Assembly (NCBI GenBank): GCA_964428795.1
Contig: CAYRZL010000028.1
Coordinates: forward strand, 1-27,599
DNA from: CAYRZL01 sp964428795
GTDB taxonomy: Bacteria > Bacillota > Clostridia > Lachnospirales > Lachnospiraceae
Direction: 5' to 3'
DNA length: 27,599 nt
Notes under the pieces: generated by a model
Database searches by the model: none
Seen by the model: the letters and a program-made list of their open reading frames with translations, nothing else
What the model was told of the DNA's origin: nothing
Translations under genes and position numbers: made by a program
Shown here: positions 16,094 to 24,458 of the stretch, one piece after another
Layout of the letters: each line of letters starts with the position of its first letter
How positions within the stretch are numbered: the stretch's first letter is position 1

Positions 16094-17500
16094 TTATTCG
16101 CCATATTTCTCAATACGCGCTCTCTTTACCTCTTCGATCTCATCCAGACGCTCCTGCCACAGTCTCTGTGCAGTCGGCGCCCAGTTTTGCGCATACGGAA
16201 GAGTCTTTGCGATCAGATCGTCTACCGGCTCCTCCGCCTGCATATCGGTAGAATGTGCGCCTGAAGCCTCTACCATCTTTTTGATCTCCTGCGGATTCTC
16301 GAGCATCGGGCAAGGCTGGAGCATATTATCGTTGAACGGCATTGTCTGATGATACTGCATGAACAACGGAGACTGCAGACACTCAAGCAGCGAATGCTCC
16401 TTGATATTCATGTTGGAGTAATGGATGAATACGCATGGCTCCACATCACCGTTTGGATTGATATGCAGATAGTTCTTGCCGCCGGCGATGCATCCGCCTA
16501 CAAACTCCGCATCGTTCTGGAAGTCCAGGGTAAACAGCTTGATCGGGCATTTTTTACTTCTCACATAGCGGACGCGCTGTACCATATACTCACGCTGTTC
16601 CGGAGTAAGCAGCAGGTCTGTGCTGGCATCTTTTCCAACCGGCATATAGTGGAAGAACCAGGACAGGATCGCTCCTTTGTTTACCAGCATCTGAAGGAAC
16701 TCATCGGATGTAACTACCTTATAATTTTTACTTGTATAGCAGATGGATGTTCCGAACAGAAGTCCATACTCTTTCATCAGGTCCATTGCGTGCATAACAC
16801 GGTCAAATACACCCTGGCCGCGTCTGTCGTCGTTTGTCTCCTCGTATCCTTCGACGGAAACAGCAAATGACAGATTGCCAAGACGCTGTACCTCTTTACA
16901 GAACGGTTCGTCAATAAGAGTACCGTTTGTAAAAATGTGGAACGCACAGTCATTATGTTTCTCAGCCAGCATCAGGATATCTTTTTTACGAACCATTGGC
17001 TCTCCGCCGGTCAGGACAAAGAAATGGATACCCAGCTCTTTTGCCTCAGTGATAATCTTATCCAGTTCCTCATTTTTCAAAGAAAGCTGATGACCATACT
17101 CTGCTGCCCAGCATCCGGTACATTTTAAGTTGCAGGCGCTGGTCGGATCCATCAGGATGACCCACGGTACATTGCACTGATATTTTTCCCGGTTCTCTCT
17201 TACTTTCTTGAATCCGGTCAGACCGGCCTCAAATCCCATGTTCAGAACATGCTGTTTCACCACGTTTGGATGAAGTGTATCCAGAGCGTTGTAAATCATC
17301 TGTGTCCATTTTTCTTCCGGGTTGCCCAGCACTTCGTCCGCATTATCCCAGAAATAATCCGGAAAGTTCTTTCCCGCGATTTTACGCGCCAGATTCATCA
17401 GTTTTACCAGGTTCTCTTCTTTGTTTTTATTGATATATTTGTACACGCCTGTGAAAGCCAGCTCAAAGGACTTTCTTGCCGCCATATGTTTTACGTCCAT
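16094..17500 (-). CDS. Radical SAM protein with SPASM/twitch-like tail (paralogue 2)
   Basis: This 468-aa protein is a close paralogue of the gene just upstream. An alpha-helical N-terminal region (about 1-110) precedes MDPTSACNLKCTGCW with the cluster cysteines at 123, 127 and 130. FVLTGGEP is the SAM-binding GGE motif, and NGT follows. Near the C-terminus GGC-X13-GX4-C (GGCIAGGKNYLH to VEPCVF) fits the first SPASM/twitch pattern, and QPCPMLENP adds another Cys. The frame can start at TTG 17506, but GGAGG is 9 nt before ATG 17500. Compared with the first paralogue it lacks a C-terminal CGKC motif. It lies 27 nt downstream of its paralogue and ends at a terminator, so the two form an operon. 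The substrate is unknown; no peptide precursor gene was seen. Confidence 0.9.
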   Translation of the reverse strand: MDVKHMAARKSFELAFTGVYKYINKNKEENLVKLMNLARKIAGKNFPDYFWDNADEVLGNPEEKWTQMIYNALDTLHPNVVKQHVLNMGFEAGLTGFKKVRENREKYQCNVPWVILMDPTSACNLKCTGCWAAEYGHQLSLKNEELDKIITEAKELGIHFFVLTGGEPMVRKKDILMLAEKHNDCAFHIFTNGTLIDEPFCKEVQRLGNLSFAVSVEGYEETNDDRRGQGVFDRVMHAMDLMKEYGLLFGTSICYTSKNYKVVTSDEFLQMLVNKGAILSWFFHYMPVGKDASTDLLLTPEQREYMVQRVRYVRSKKCPIKLFTLDFQNDAEFVGGCIAGGKNYLHINPNGDVEPCVFIHYSNMNIKEHSLLECLQSPLFMQYHQTMPFNDNMLQPCPMLENPQEIKKMVEASGAHSTDMQAEEPVDDLIAKTLPYAQNWAPTAQRLWQERLDEIEEVKRARIEKYGE

Positions 17501-17527
17501 TTTCAATATCCTCCCTCAAGTCGTATC

Positions 17528-18928
17528 TTACTGTTCATCCTTATAGTTTTTGTAACCTTTTTTCACGAATGGATGCTCTGCCCAGATCTTATCAGCATGC
17601 TCTGCCCACTCTGAAGCATAAGACTCACATTTCCCGCACAGATGCTCTACCGTCTCAGGTGACTGTAAATCAGTAGAATGTGCTCCGGTCTTGTGTACCA
17701 TTTCCTGAAGTTTTTCCGGATTCTCAAGCATCGGACACGGACGCAGCATATTGTCATTGAATGGCTGACCGTCTCTGTATGCCATGAACAACGGCTGTTT
17801 CAGACACTCAAGCAATGTATTCTCACGGATGTTTGCTCCAGAGTAATGGATGAATACGCATGGCTCCGCATCACCGTTTGCATTGATATGGAAGTAGTTA
17901 CGTCCGCCTGCGATACATCCGCCTACAAACTCTCCGTCATTCTGGAAGTCAAACAGTACGATCGGTTTACCGCCTTCAAACGCGCGAACCTCACGAAGTC
18001 TCTTGTAAATATACTCACGCTGCTCCATGGTAGGCATCAGCTCTACGTCCGCCTCATTTCCAACCGGCATATAATGGAAGTACCATGCATAGCGGCATCC
18101 GTGTTCTATCATCAGATCAAAGAACTCATCAGACAAAACAGCATCCATATTTTTTCTTGTGTAGCATACGGACGTACCGAAGAACAGTCCGTACTCCTTC
18201 ATCAGATCCATTGCGTGAAGCACCTTCTGGAAAATACCGTCTCCGCGGCGTCCGTCGTTTGCATCCTCAAATCCCTCAAGGCTGAGAGAGAAGGAGAAGT
18301 TGCCAAGCTTCTGTACTTCCTTACAGAACTCTTCATCGATCAGCGTACCGTTTGTAAAGCTGTGGAATGCACAGTCATTGTGTTTCTTTGCCAGTTTCAG
18401 AAGGTCGGCCTTGCGAACCAGAGGCTCTCCGCCGGTAAACATATAGAAGTAAACGCCGATCTCTTTACCCTGAGTTACGATGCTGTCCATCTCTTCGTAG
18501 GAAAGATTCAGTTTATAGCCATATTCCGCCGCCCAGCATCCGGTACACCTCAGATTACACGCGCTGGTCGGATCCATCAGGATCAGCCACGGAATATTGC
18601 ACTGATGTACAGTTCTCAGCTTACGGATTACCTTGGTTCCATAAAAAGCGGCCTCAAACCCAAGGTTCAGCGCTGTCATTTTTGCTACATTCGGATGCAG
18701 CTCATCCAGCATTTTATTTACAAACTTCATCCACTTGTGATCCGGGTTCTGAATGATCGCTCTTGCGCCTTCATATGCCTCCGGTTTGAAAGCGTCACCC
18801 ATAAATTTCTGAGCCAGATCTACGATCTGAAGTAATCCCTTTTCTCTGTCCTTGTTCAAACGTCTCAGAGCCACATCGATTGCCGCACTGAACGCTTTTC
18901 TCTGCATAGTATGTGATAAACTAGCCAT
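17528..18928 (-). CDS. Radical SAM protein with SPASM/twitch-like tail (paralogue 1)
   Basis: This 466-aa protein reads MASLSHTMQRKAF, followed by a helical N-terminal region that includes DELHPNVAKM and NLGFEAAFYG. Then comes MDPTSACNLRCTGCW with cluster cysteines 124, 128 and 131. MFTGGEPL is the SAM-binding motif. The C-terminal region has GGCIAGGRNYFH to AEPCVF (C-X13-G-X4-C), RPCPMLENP and HLCGKC, enough cysteines for at least one auxiliary iron-sulfur cluster. GGGGAG precedes ATG 18928. The gene is first in a two-gene operon and is transcribed away from a TetR regulator. The call as a radical SAM enzyme is firm; its reaction is not known, and I found no B12-binding domain or precursor peptide. 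Confidence 0.9.
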   Translation of the reverse strand: MASLSHTMQRKAFSAAIDVALRRLNKDREKGLLQIVDLAQKFMGDAFKPEAYEGARAIIQNPDHKWMKFVNKMLDELHPNVAKMTALNLGFEAAFYGTKVIRKLRTVHQCNIPWLILMDPTSACNLRCTGCWAAEYGYKLNLSYEEMDSIVTQGKEIGVYFYMFTGGEPLVRKADLLKLAKKHNDCAFHSFTNGTLIDEEFCKEVQKLGNFSFSLSLEGFEDANDGRRGDGIFQKVLHAMDLMKEYGLFFGTSVCYTRKNMDAVLSDEFFDLMIEHGCRYAWYFHYMPVGNEADVELMPTMEQREYIYKRLREVRAFEGGKPIVLFDFQNDGEFVGGCIAGGRNYFHINANGDAEPCVFIHYSGANIRENTLLECLKQPLFMAYRDGQPFNDNMLRPCPMLENPEKLQEMVHKTGAHSTDLQSPETVEHLCGKCESYASEWAEHADKIWAEHPFVKKGYKNYKDEQ

Positions 18929-19013
18929 TTTCGTATACTCCCCTTTCCTTTTATTTTCATCTTCTTTGTAATAAGTCCAACAACTAATCCATTTCAGTCA
19001 CATGTGTATTTTC

Positions 19014-19035
19014 CAACACTTGTTGATTTTTCAAC
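19014..19035. promoter_or_regulatory. Candidate TetR operator: two overlapping palindromes
   Basis: CAACACTTGTTG (19014-19025) and GTTGATTTTTCAAC (19022-19035) are overlapping inverted repeats that share a GTTG half-site. They lie between the divergent radical SAM and tetR genes, and the second covers the -35 box of the rightward promoter. TetR-family regulators commonly bind such sites next to their own gene; binding here is inferred. Confidence 0.55.
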
Positions 19036-19051
19036 TATTGTATAGTATAAT
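19023..19051 (+). promoter_or_regulatory. Rightward promoter toward tetR
   Basis: TTGATT (19023-19028), a 17-nt spacer and TATAAT (19046-19051). The start codon of tetR is 123 nt downstream, giving a long leader. The -35 box lies within the palindrome described separately. Confidence 0.6.
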
Positions 19052-19070
19052 AAATAAAACAAAATGACAA
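19042..19070 (-). promoter_or_regulatory. Possible leftward promoter for the radical SAM operon
   Basis: On the minus strand TTGTCA (19065-19070) and TACTAT (19042-19047) are 17 nt apart, overlapping the rightward promoter's -10 box on the other strand. The -10 match is moderate. Overlap of the two promoters with the palindromes would allow joint control. Confidence 0.4.
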
Positions 19071-19174
19071 CCATCAATTTACTTTTTCTATGTCACTTTT
19101 CCCACAAATTACATTAAATCTGTTTGATAATTGACATGTAAACTTGTGTTTGATGTGAAAGGAAACCACAAGAT

Positions 19175-19723
19175 ATGGCAACTGACCGAAGAACAAAATA
19201 TACAAAAAATGTAATCAGGCAGGCTCTGCTGGAATTATTAAAGGAAAAGCCGATTTCCAAGATCACCGTCACCGACATCTGCAAGCTGGCCGACATCAAC
19301 CGCAGCACCTTCTATTCTTATTATGAGGACGTGTATGCCCTGATGAATCAGATGCAAAATGAACTGTTTGAAAACATTGTCTTCACCCTGAGTACCCAGA
19401 ACTGGTTTGAAGATCTGCTGAATCTGGTGGATCAGAACAAGGACTTATGTCAGGTTCTCATCGGTCCTCACGGAGATACCTCCTTTATCCGCCAGCTTAT
19501 GTATCTTGGTTATGACAACAGTATGAAAATGTGGCATAAAATGTATCCTAATGCAGACGAATCCACCATGGATTTCTCTTTCGCTTATCTGGCAAACGGA
19601 GTCATCGGTATTCTGGAAAACTGGATATCCAATGATTACAATCCTTCTATTGATAAAGTAGGCGAGCTGCTCATGGGCATTTCCATGAAAGGACTTGACT
19701 TCATGAAAGGTGAGGACAAATAA
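19175..19723 (+). CDS. TetR/AcrR-family transcriptional regulator
   Basis: This 182-aa protein starts MATDRRTKYTKNVIRQALLEL and has the TetR helix-turn-helix in residues about 10-55 (ITVTDICKLADINRSTFYSYY). The C-terminal helical domain resembles the TetR_C_8 or DhaS-type ligand domain, with GVIGILENWI near the end. AAGGAA lies about 11 nt before ATG 19175. It is divergent from the two radical SAM genes and convergent with lacZ, with a shared terminator. By position it most likely regulates itself and the radical SAM operon (inference); the ligand is unknown. Confidence 0.92.
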   Translation: MATDRRTKYTKNVIRQALLELLKEKPISKITVTDICKLADINRSTFYSYYEDVYALMNQMQNELFENIVFTLSTQNWFEDLLNLVDQNKDLCQVLIGPHGDTSFIRQLMYLGYDNSMKMWHKMYPNADESTMDFSFAYLANGVIGILENWISNDYNPSIDKVGELLMGISMKGLDFMKGEDK

Positions 19724-19742
19724 TTTTTAATTCTGACAATTA

Positions 19743-19797
19743 AAAAGACATCTCAAAAAGAACCTTGTCGAAACTGTTCTTTTCTGAGATGTCTTTT
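19743..19797. terminator. Bidirectional terminator between tetR and lacZ
   Basis: AAAAGACATCTC-type arm (19743-19763) pairs with the complementary arm at 19776-19797 with a single-nucleotide bulge and a 12-nt loop. Both arms begin or end in A/T runs, so the hairpin can terminate transcription from either side. The two genes converge on it. Confidence 0.85.
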
Positions 19798-19811
19798 CTG
19801 TCTGTTTTTAT

Positions 19812-22800
19812 CTATACTTCCGGCCGGATATGAATATCAAATTCAAAATAATCCCCGTTCAATCTGTATTTCTGTGCCAGCTGAGGGCCACAGCTTCCGG
19901 AACCGATACCGCTCTGACGGTAATCGATACAAAATACGGTATAACCGGATTTTTCCAATTCATAATTATGCCGCTTCGTTGTCAGCTCTTCCTGTGTATA
20001 CTCGGAAAGATTAAAGCTGAACGGCTTCCCGTCATACACCTTCCATGTACCTGCCTCGCCGCTGACTATTACATAATCGCACTGATAATGGCTGCCATTT
20101 TCCTGGGGCTTGATATAATCTTCGTGCATATCGGCTACCTTTGCCTCAAATACACCCAAATGGCTGGCTCTGCGTTTGTCAATATAAGACTCATACGGTC
20201 CATAGCCATAATAGGTACAGTTTTCAAAGCTCTTGGGCAGGAACAGGCGCATACCAAATCTCGGCAGATAAGCCTCATCGATGCCAAAATGTATCTCTTC
20301 CCCGGACGGAACCTTGAAGTATTCCGGATATGCACGGTTGATAGCATTCCTCTCAATATCCATATGGGAAAGTATGGTTCCATCCGGCTTGATGGTCCAT
20401 GTGATCTGAATCTCCAAAAACTTTTGCAGATAGACCGGAGCCATGGATACGGACGCTTTAATCTGAAGGCTTCCATCTTCCATGGAAATAAATTCGGAGT
20501 CATATGCTCTGGTAATGGGCGCATTGTAGTGAGCCTCCTCCCACTCAGTGCGCACGATGCGGTCGTTATCTGTGGGGGCACGCCAGATGTTCAGCTCCAT
20601 CGGTTTTTCAATAAATGCTTTTCCTTTATAGAGTAATGCGTCAAAAAGACCCGTGAATTTATTATAAGTGTAAGTAAAGTTTTTGCCAATGATCACTGCA
20701 TTGCGGTCATCCTGGGAATAGGATACCCTATCAAAAGCACAGGATTCCGCTTCGATCATACGGATCAGATCCGTATTTACATTCTCATTCAGATCATGCT
20801 GGTCAAATCCAAGAATATCGCCTGCTTTTACAAACTCATCCTCCTCTTTTTGGCGGGAATAAATGATAACCGAACGTTTGCCCTCACCTGCAGCCTCGAT
20901 GGGAAGTTTTACTTCTTTCCTGGTTCGGGGCGCCACATCTAAAATTTTCTCATCATCAACGGTTCCCTCAGACACTTTCCTTCCATCCACAAGGATATCA
21001 TAAGTCAGATAAAGCGTATCCTTCAGGTTTGTGTAATCCAGATTGTTCTGAAGTACATAGATTCCCTTCTGCACATCCACTGCATGTACACGCACCGGAC
21101 GATGGACATTTTTGTACTCAGCCAGACCGGTATGGGGTGTACGGTTCGGATATACAAGACCATCCATACAGAAATTACCGTCATGAGGATACTCCCCAGA
21201 GTCTCCGCCATAGTAAAATTTCTCTTTTCCGTTTTCTGCTATGCCTGCATATACTGCATGGTCGCACCACTCCCAGACGAAGCCGCCCACAAAACCGTCA
21301 TACTGCTCTTCCAACTGATAATACTCCTCGATATCCCCGGGGCCATTTCCCATTGCATGAATAAATTCGCACTGAATAAACGGTTTATCCGGATCATTAT
21401 CAAAGTACTCATGCATCTCTTTGACGGAGGCATACATACGGCTGTACAGATCAATATTGGAAAAATCCACCTTTCCGCGCAGCGGTTTATCCGGATAATG
21501 CATACAGCCCTCATAATGCGTCAGTCTGGACAGATCATAAGATTTTGTCCACGCAAGGGCATCCTCAAAGCCGCAGCCATATCCGGCTTCATTTCCCATA
21601 GACCAGACTACGACACATGGACGGTTCTTGTCGCGCATTACATTCTTCTGCACACGGTTTACGATGGACTCGGAGAAATCCGGATTGTCGCAGATCATAG
21701 AAGGAAACGCATGACGTTCTCCCCGTTTTTCAAAAATATTCAAGCCATAAAGCCATACGGTTCCGTGAATCTCAACATCAGACTCATCGATCACATAAAA
21801 GCCATATTCGTCTGCCATCTGGTAAAATTCCGGCGCATTCGGATAGTGACTGGTGCGGATAGCATTAAAATTATGCTGTTTCATAAGCGCCATATCTTTT
21901 CTGATATGCTCCGTAGTAACAGCAGAACCCACATACGGATCGCTGTCGTGACGGTTGGTTCCCCGGAAACGTACCTTTTCACCGTTCAGATATACTACAA
22001 TGCCTTCGATCTTAATCTCACGGAAACCTACTTTTTCGCGGATCACTTCCCCTTCCGTCTCCAAAATCAAAGTATACAGATATGGATTCTCCGCATTCCA
22101 CAGCGTAATATCAGACACCGAGAAATCAATGGAGGAATCTGCGGATACACCGCAAACCACTTCCACGCCCGCTTTATCAAACAGTTTATAGCGTACCGGA
22201 ATCTCCTCTCCCGAAAATTCCAGCGGAATATGTACATCTGCCGCGGTATAATGATCTTTCAATGTCATTTTTACAAAATAATCCCGCAGATGGGACGCCG
22301 GACGGGAAAGAATATACACATCTCTGAAAATTCCGGATGTACGGAATTTGTCCTGATCCTCCAGATAAGAACCGTCACACCATTTCAGCACAAGGACCGC
22401 AATGGTATTTGTCCCCTCCTTAATATATTCTGTCACATCAAATTCTCCGGTAGAATGTGACACCTGACTGTAGCCCACAAACTGTCCGTTCAGCCACACA
22501 TAATAACAGGAATCCACACCCTCAAAGTTCAGATAAAAGGCATCACATCCCTCCGCCTTTTTAAACTGGAAGGTACGCACATAAGTACCGCATGGGTTTT
22601 CATATGGTACATAAGGCGGATCAAACGGGAACGGGTAACGCACATTAGTATAATGATGAATATCGTATCCATGATCCTGCCAGTTAGACGGAACCGGAAT
22701 GGTATCATATCCTTCTGTGTTATACCCCTCTTTCCAAAATTCCTCTGTCACATCATACACACTGTTATAATAATGAAAATCCCAATCGCCATTCAACAGG

Positions 22801-22934
22801 CAGAAACGATCTGTCTGTCTGCGGCATTTCCAATCGGCCGGCTGCGCAGCAGAAGTCGGAATATAGTAAGCGCGCAAGGGCTCCGTATTTACAGACAGCG
22901 TTTTCAGATCCTCATAATATTTCGGAACTATCAT
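19812..22934 (-). CDS. lacZ: Beta-galactosidase, GH2 family (LacZ type)
   Basis: The enzyme hydrolyses terminal beta-galactosides such as lactose. The 1040-aa protein follows the LacZ layout: sugar-binding jelly-roll domain (about 40-210, with WLNGQFVGYSQ and SGIFRDVYI), Ig-like domain, TIM barrel (about 330-620), second Ig-like domain and the C-terminal Bgal_small_N domain (from about 760). The acid/base Glu449 is in WSMGNEAGYG and the nucleophile Glu523 is in IQCEFIHAMG. No signal peptide is visible, so it is cytoplasmic. An upstream TTG at 22952 is in frame, but it is part of the GGAGGGG ribosome binding site of ATG 22934. It lies 24 nt after pyrI on the same strand, with no sugar transporter or sugar regulator adjacent. 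Confidence 0.95.
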   Translation of the reverse strand: MIVPKYYEDLKTLSVNTEPLRAYYIPTSAAQPADWKCRRQTDRFCLLNGDWDFHYYNSVYDVTEEFWKEGYNTEGYDTIPVPSNWQDHGYDIHHYTNVRYPFPFDPPYVPYENPCGTYVRTFQFKKAEGCDAFYLNFEGVDSCYYVWLNGQFVGYSQVSHSTGEFDVTEYIKEGTNTIAVLVLKWCDGSYLEDQDKFRTSGIFRDVYILSRPASHLRDYFVKMTLKDHYTAADVHIPLEFSGEEIPVRYKLFDKAGVEVVCGVSADSSIDFSVSDITLWNAENPYLYTLILETEGEVIREKVGFREIKIEGIVVYLNGEKVRFRGTNRHDSDPYVGSAVTTEHIRKDMALMKQHNFNAIRTSHYPNAPEFYQMADEYGFYVIDESDVEIHGTVWLYGLNIFEKRGERHAFPSMICDNPDFSESIVNRVQKNVMRDKNRPCVVVWSMGNEAGYGCGFEDALAWTKSYDLSRLTHYEGCMHYPDKPLRGKVDFSNIDLYSRMYASVKEMHEYFDNDPDKPFIQCEFIHAMGNGPGDIEEYYQLEEQYDGFVGGFVWEWCDHAVYAGIAENGKEKFYYGGDSGEYPHDGNFCMDGLVYPNRTPHTGLAEYKNVHRPVRVHAVDVQKGIYVLQNNLDYTNLKDTLYLTYDILVDGRKVSEGTVDDEKILDVAPRTRKEVKLPIEAAGEGKRSVIIYSRQKEEDEFVKAGDILGFDQHDLNENVNTDLIRMIEAESCAFDRVSYSQDDRNAVIIGKNFTYTYNKFTGLFDALLYKGKAFIEKPMELNIWRAPTDNDRIVRTEWEEAHYNAPITRAYDSEFISMEDGSLQIKASVSMAPVYLQKFLEIQITWTIKPDGTILSHMDIERNAINRAYPEYFKVPSGEEIHFGIDEAYLPRFGMRLFLPKSFENCTYYGYGPYESYIDKRRASHLGVFEAKVADMHEDYIKPQENGSHYQCDYVIVSGEAGTWKVYDGKPFSFNLSEYTQEELTTKRHNYELEKSGYTVFCIDYRQSGIGSGSCGPQLAQKYRLNGDYFEFDIHIRPEV

Positions 22935-22958
22935 AATAAAAATCCCCTCCAAGTAAAT

Positions 22959-23390
22959 TTAATGTCTTTTCTTATATTTTTCTTCGCAATATTTGCAGCG
23001 GTAAATCTCATTTTTTTCATCTGCAAGATAGAAAATCTGATCCAGCTCCTGCTCGATGGAAGTGATGCAGCGCGGATTGCGGCATTTGATTACATTTTTG
23101 ATCTTCTTCGGCAGCACCAGTCTCTTTTTATCTACGATCTCCTCACCTTTGATGATATTGACAGTGATGTTATGATCGATAAATCCAAGCACGTCCAGAT
23201 CCAGCATATTGATATCACATTCTACCTTAATGATATCTTTTTTACCCATTTTATTGCTTCTTGCATTCTTAATGATCGCTACGCAACAATCCAGCTTATC
23301 CAGATGAAGATAATGATAGATCTCCATGCTGGCACCTGCCTGGATGTGGTCAAGTACAAACCCTTCCGTGATCGCTCCTACGTTTAACAT
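22959..23390 (-). CDS. pyrI: Aspartate carbamoyltransferase regulatory chain
   Basis: PyrI binds nucleotide effectors and assembles with PyrB into an allosteric aspartate transcarbamoylase. The 143-aa protein has the N-terminal allosteric domain (MLNVGAITEGFVLDHI) and a C-terminal zinc domain with four cysteines (KCRNPRC and later CKYC). Its ATG overlaps the pyrB stop codon by 7 nt (ATGTTAA), so the two are translationally coupled. The presence of pyrI indicates an E. coli-type regulated enzyme and not the unregulated trimer of Bacillus. Length is close to the usual 150 aa. Confidence 0.96.
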   Translation of the reverse strand: MLNVGAITEGFVLDHIQAGASMEIYHYLHLDKLDCCVAIIKNARSNKMGKKDIIKVECDINMLDLDVLGFIDHNITVNIIKGEEIVDKKRLVLPKKIKNVIKCRNPRCITSIEQELDQIFYLADEKNEIYRCKYCEEKYKKRH

Positions 23391-24307
23391 GATACATCCA
23401 CCTCCAATAATGTGAGAATCAACGCCATACGGACATATACCCCATACTGCACCTGTTTAAAGTAAACCGCTCTCGGATCATCATCCACTTCCACTGCGAT
23501 CTCATTGACACGCGGCAGTGGATGAAGTATCAGCATATCTTCCCTGGCCGCTTTCATTTTTTCTGCATTGAGAATGTAAAAATCCTTCATGCGGATATAT
23601 TCCTCTTCATTGAAAAAGCGTTCCTTCTGCACTCTGGTCATATACAGGATATCCAGCTCCGGCATAGCATCCTCCAGACGAACAACCTCTTTAAATTCGA
23701 TATTGTTCTTGCGCAGCACATCCTCCCTGATATAACTCGGCACACGCAGCTCTTCCGGTGAGATCAGTATAAATTTCACATTCGGATATCGGATCAATGC
23801 ATGGATCAGAGAATGTACGGTACGTCCGAATTTCAGATCCCCGCACAGACCGATGGTCAGATTGTCAAAATGTCCTTTCAAAGAATGGATCGTCAGTAAG
23901 TCCGTCAAGGTCTGCGTCGGATGCTGGTGACCGCCATCTCCGGCATTGATCACCGGAATGGTAGATTTTTCAGAGGCTACCAGAGGAGCTCCCTCCTTCG
24001 GATGCCGCATGGCACAAATATCTGCATAACAGGAAATGACGCGGATCGTATCTGACACGCTCTCTCCCTTTGCTGCGGAAGAACTGTCTGCACTGGAAAA
24101 TCCAAGTACCTTTCCTCCCAGATTCAGCATGGCCGCCTCAAAACTGAGTCTCGTACGTGTACTCGGTTCGTAAAAGCAGGTAGCGAGTTTTTTGCCCTCA
24201 CAGGCATGTGCATACTTTTCAGGATGCGCTTCAATATCATTGGCAAGACGAAGCAGTTTGTCCAGCTCGTCAACGGAGAAGTCCAACGGACTCATCAGAT
24301 GTCTCAT
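23384..24307 (-). CDS. pyrB: Aspartate carbamoyltransferase catalytic chain
   Basis: PyrB condenses carbamoyl phosphate with L-aspartate, the first committed step of pyrimidine synthesis. The 307-aa protein has the carbamoyl-phosphate-binding PSTRTRLSFE motif (Ser49-Thr50-Arg51-Thr52-Arg53), GDGGHQHPTQ in the middle and LHPLPRVNEI near the C-terminus for aspartate binding. AGGAGG precedes ATG 24307. A promoter and a 10-bp leader hairpin lie upstream. It is followed directly by pyrI and then lacZ. No other pyr genes are in the window. Confidence 0.97.
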   Translation of the reverse strand: MRHLMSPLDFSVDELDKLLRLANDIEAHPEKYAHACEGKKLATCFYEPSTRTRLSFEAAMLNLGGKVLGFSSADSSSAAKGESVSDTIRVISCYADICAMRHPKEGAPLVASEKSTIPVINAGDGGHQHPTQTLTDLLTIHSLKGHFDNLTIGLCGDLKFGRTVHSLIHALIRYPNVKFILISPEELRVPSYIREDVLRKNNIEFKEVVRLEDAMPELDILYMTRVQKERFFNEEEYIRMKDFYILNAEKMKAAREDMLILHPLPRVNEIAVEVDDDPRAVYFKQVQYGVYVRMALILTLLEVDVSC

Positions 24308-24338
24308 ATTATGCCTCCTTTTCTTCTATTCAATATAT

Positions 24339-24365
24339 GAGCACAAAGACAAATGCTTTGTGCTC
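24339..24365 (-). promoter_or_regulatory. Leader hairpin upstream of pyrB
   Basis: On the minus strand GAGCACAAAG (24356-24365) pairs perfectly with CTTTGTGCTC (24339-24348) around a 7-nt loop, between the promoter and the pyrB ribosome binding site. No U-tract follows it, so it is not a classic attenuator by itself. It may be a protein- or nucleotide-responsive element or an mRNA stabiliser. Confidence 0.55.
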
Positions 24366-24389
24366 TCTCTTTCCGATTCGTTTGGGATT

Positions 24390-24417
24390 ATTGTATCATA
24401 TACAGTAAAAAAAGCAA
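24390..24417 (-). promoter_or_regulatory. Promoter of pyrB-pyrI-lacZ
   Basis: On the minus strand TTGCTT (24412-24417), a 16-nt spacer and TACAAT (24390-24395) preceded by TG one base upstream (extended -10). It lies 83 nt before the pyrB ATG and partly overlaps the terminator of the upstream alarmone synthetase gene. Confidence 0.65.
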
Positions 24418-24437
24418 GAAAGAGCACTGCTTTTTTT
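24407..24437 (-). terminator. Terminator after the alarmone synthetase gene
   Basis: On the minus strand AAAAAAAGCA (24428-24437) pairs with TGCTTTTTTT (24407-24416) across an 11-nt loop, ending in a run of seven T. It lies 22 nt past the stop codon. The stem is mostly A/T, so efficiency may be modest. Confidence 0.6.
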
Positions 24438-24458
24438 CCAAAAACAAGTAACCGGCTT

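Noticed and set aside
17678..18835. A 385-codon plus-strand frame opposite the first radical SAM gene
   Set aside because: It is antisense to a gene with clear cluster and SAM-binding motifs; no family features or upstream binding site were seen.
16094..18928. A RiPP system based on the SPASM-like radical SAM enzymes
   Set aside because: No small precursor-like gene with a ribosome binding site, peptidase-transporter or RRE domain was found around the pair, so a peptide-modifying role is not supported here.
21084..22460. A 458-codon plus-strand frame opposite lacZ
   Set aside because: It lies wholly antisense to a gene with full GH2 motifs, has no domain signature, and its composition is typical of a shadow frame.
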